Assembly (NCBI GenBank): GCA_022545625.1
Contig: JACZQS010000136.1
Coordinates: 1 to 6,627, forward strand
DNA: 6,627 nt
Source of the DNA: Pseudomonadota bacterium
Lineage (GTDB): Bacteria; Pseudomonadota; Gammaproteobacteria; GCA-001735895
Direction of reading: 5' to 3'
In this document: positions 6,619-6,627 of the stretch, in pieces
Layout: each line of letters starts with the position of its first letter
Position numbering within the stretch: position 1 is the stretch's first letter
Program-made: the position numbers and the translations under genes
The notes under the pieces: generated by a model
The model's database searches: none
Seen by the model: only the letters and a program-made list of their open reading frames with translations
What the model was told of the DNA's origin: nothing

Positions 6619-6627
6619 GAATAGTGT

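Overview
The window looks like a fragment of a proteobacterial chromosome, probably from an environmental assembly. GC is moderate (mid-50s by eye), genes are tightly packed, and the proteins read like Pseudomonadota accessory catabolism. The genus cannot be fixed from the sequence. There are five recognisable protein genes plus a short foreign-looking right end. I found no tRNA, rRNA, CRISPR array or insertion sequence.

Layout: (1) 1-998, minus strand: a class C beta-lactamase-fold serine hydrolase whose C-terminus is cut by the left edge. (2) 999-1217: divergent intergenic region with one candidate promoter facing right. (3) 1218-2441, plus strand: a 12-helix MFS permease. (4) 2414-3232, minus: a BKACE/DUF849 beta-keto acid cleavage enzyme whose 3' end overlaps the permease tail by 28 bp in convergent orientation. 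(5) 3240-4562, minus: a class III PLP aminotransferase. (6) 4574 to about 6400, minus: the C-terminal three quarters of a DAO-GcvT fusion oxidoreductase (dimethylglycine/sarcosine dehydrogenase-like). (7) About 6400-6627: a Pro/Thr-rich linker followed by a dockerin-like Cys/Asp loop on the plus strand, unrelated to the genes on its left.

Genes 6, 5 and 4 run in the same direction with gaps of 11 and 7 bp, so they form a probable operon read right to left. Inferred logic: a folate-linked oxidative N-demethylase, then a transaminase producing a keto acid, then acetyl-CoA-dependent cleavage of a beta-keto acid. This would suit catabolism of an N-methylated amino acid or a related amine. The MFS permease is a possible substrate importer but is not in the operon. 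The substrate is unknown.

The main anomaly is at the right end. Homology of the oxidoreductase stops abruptly near 6388-6405, inside the FAD domain. Beyond that point the minus frame is only the antisense of a Thr/Pro repeat. The operon is therefore beheaded, by an assembly chimera or a real rearrangement, and its promoter is not in the window.
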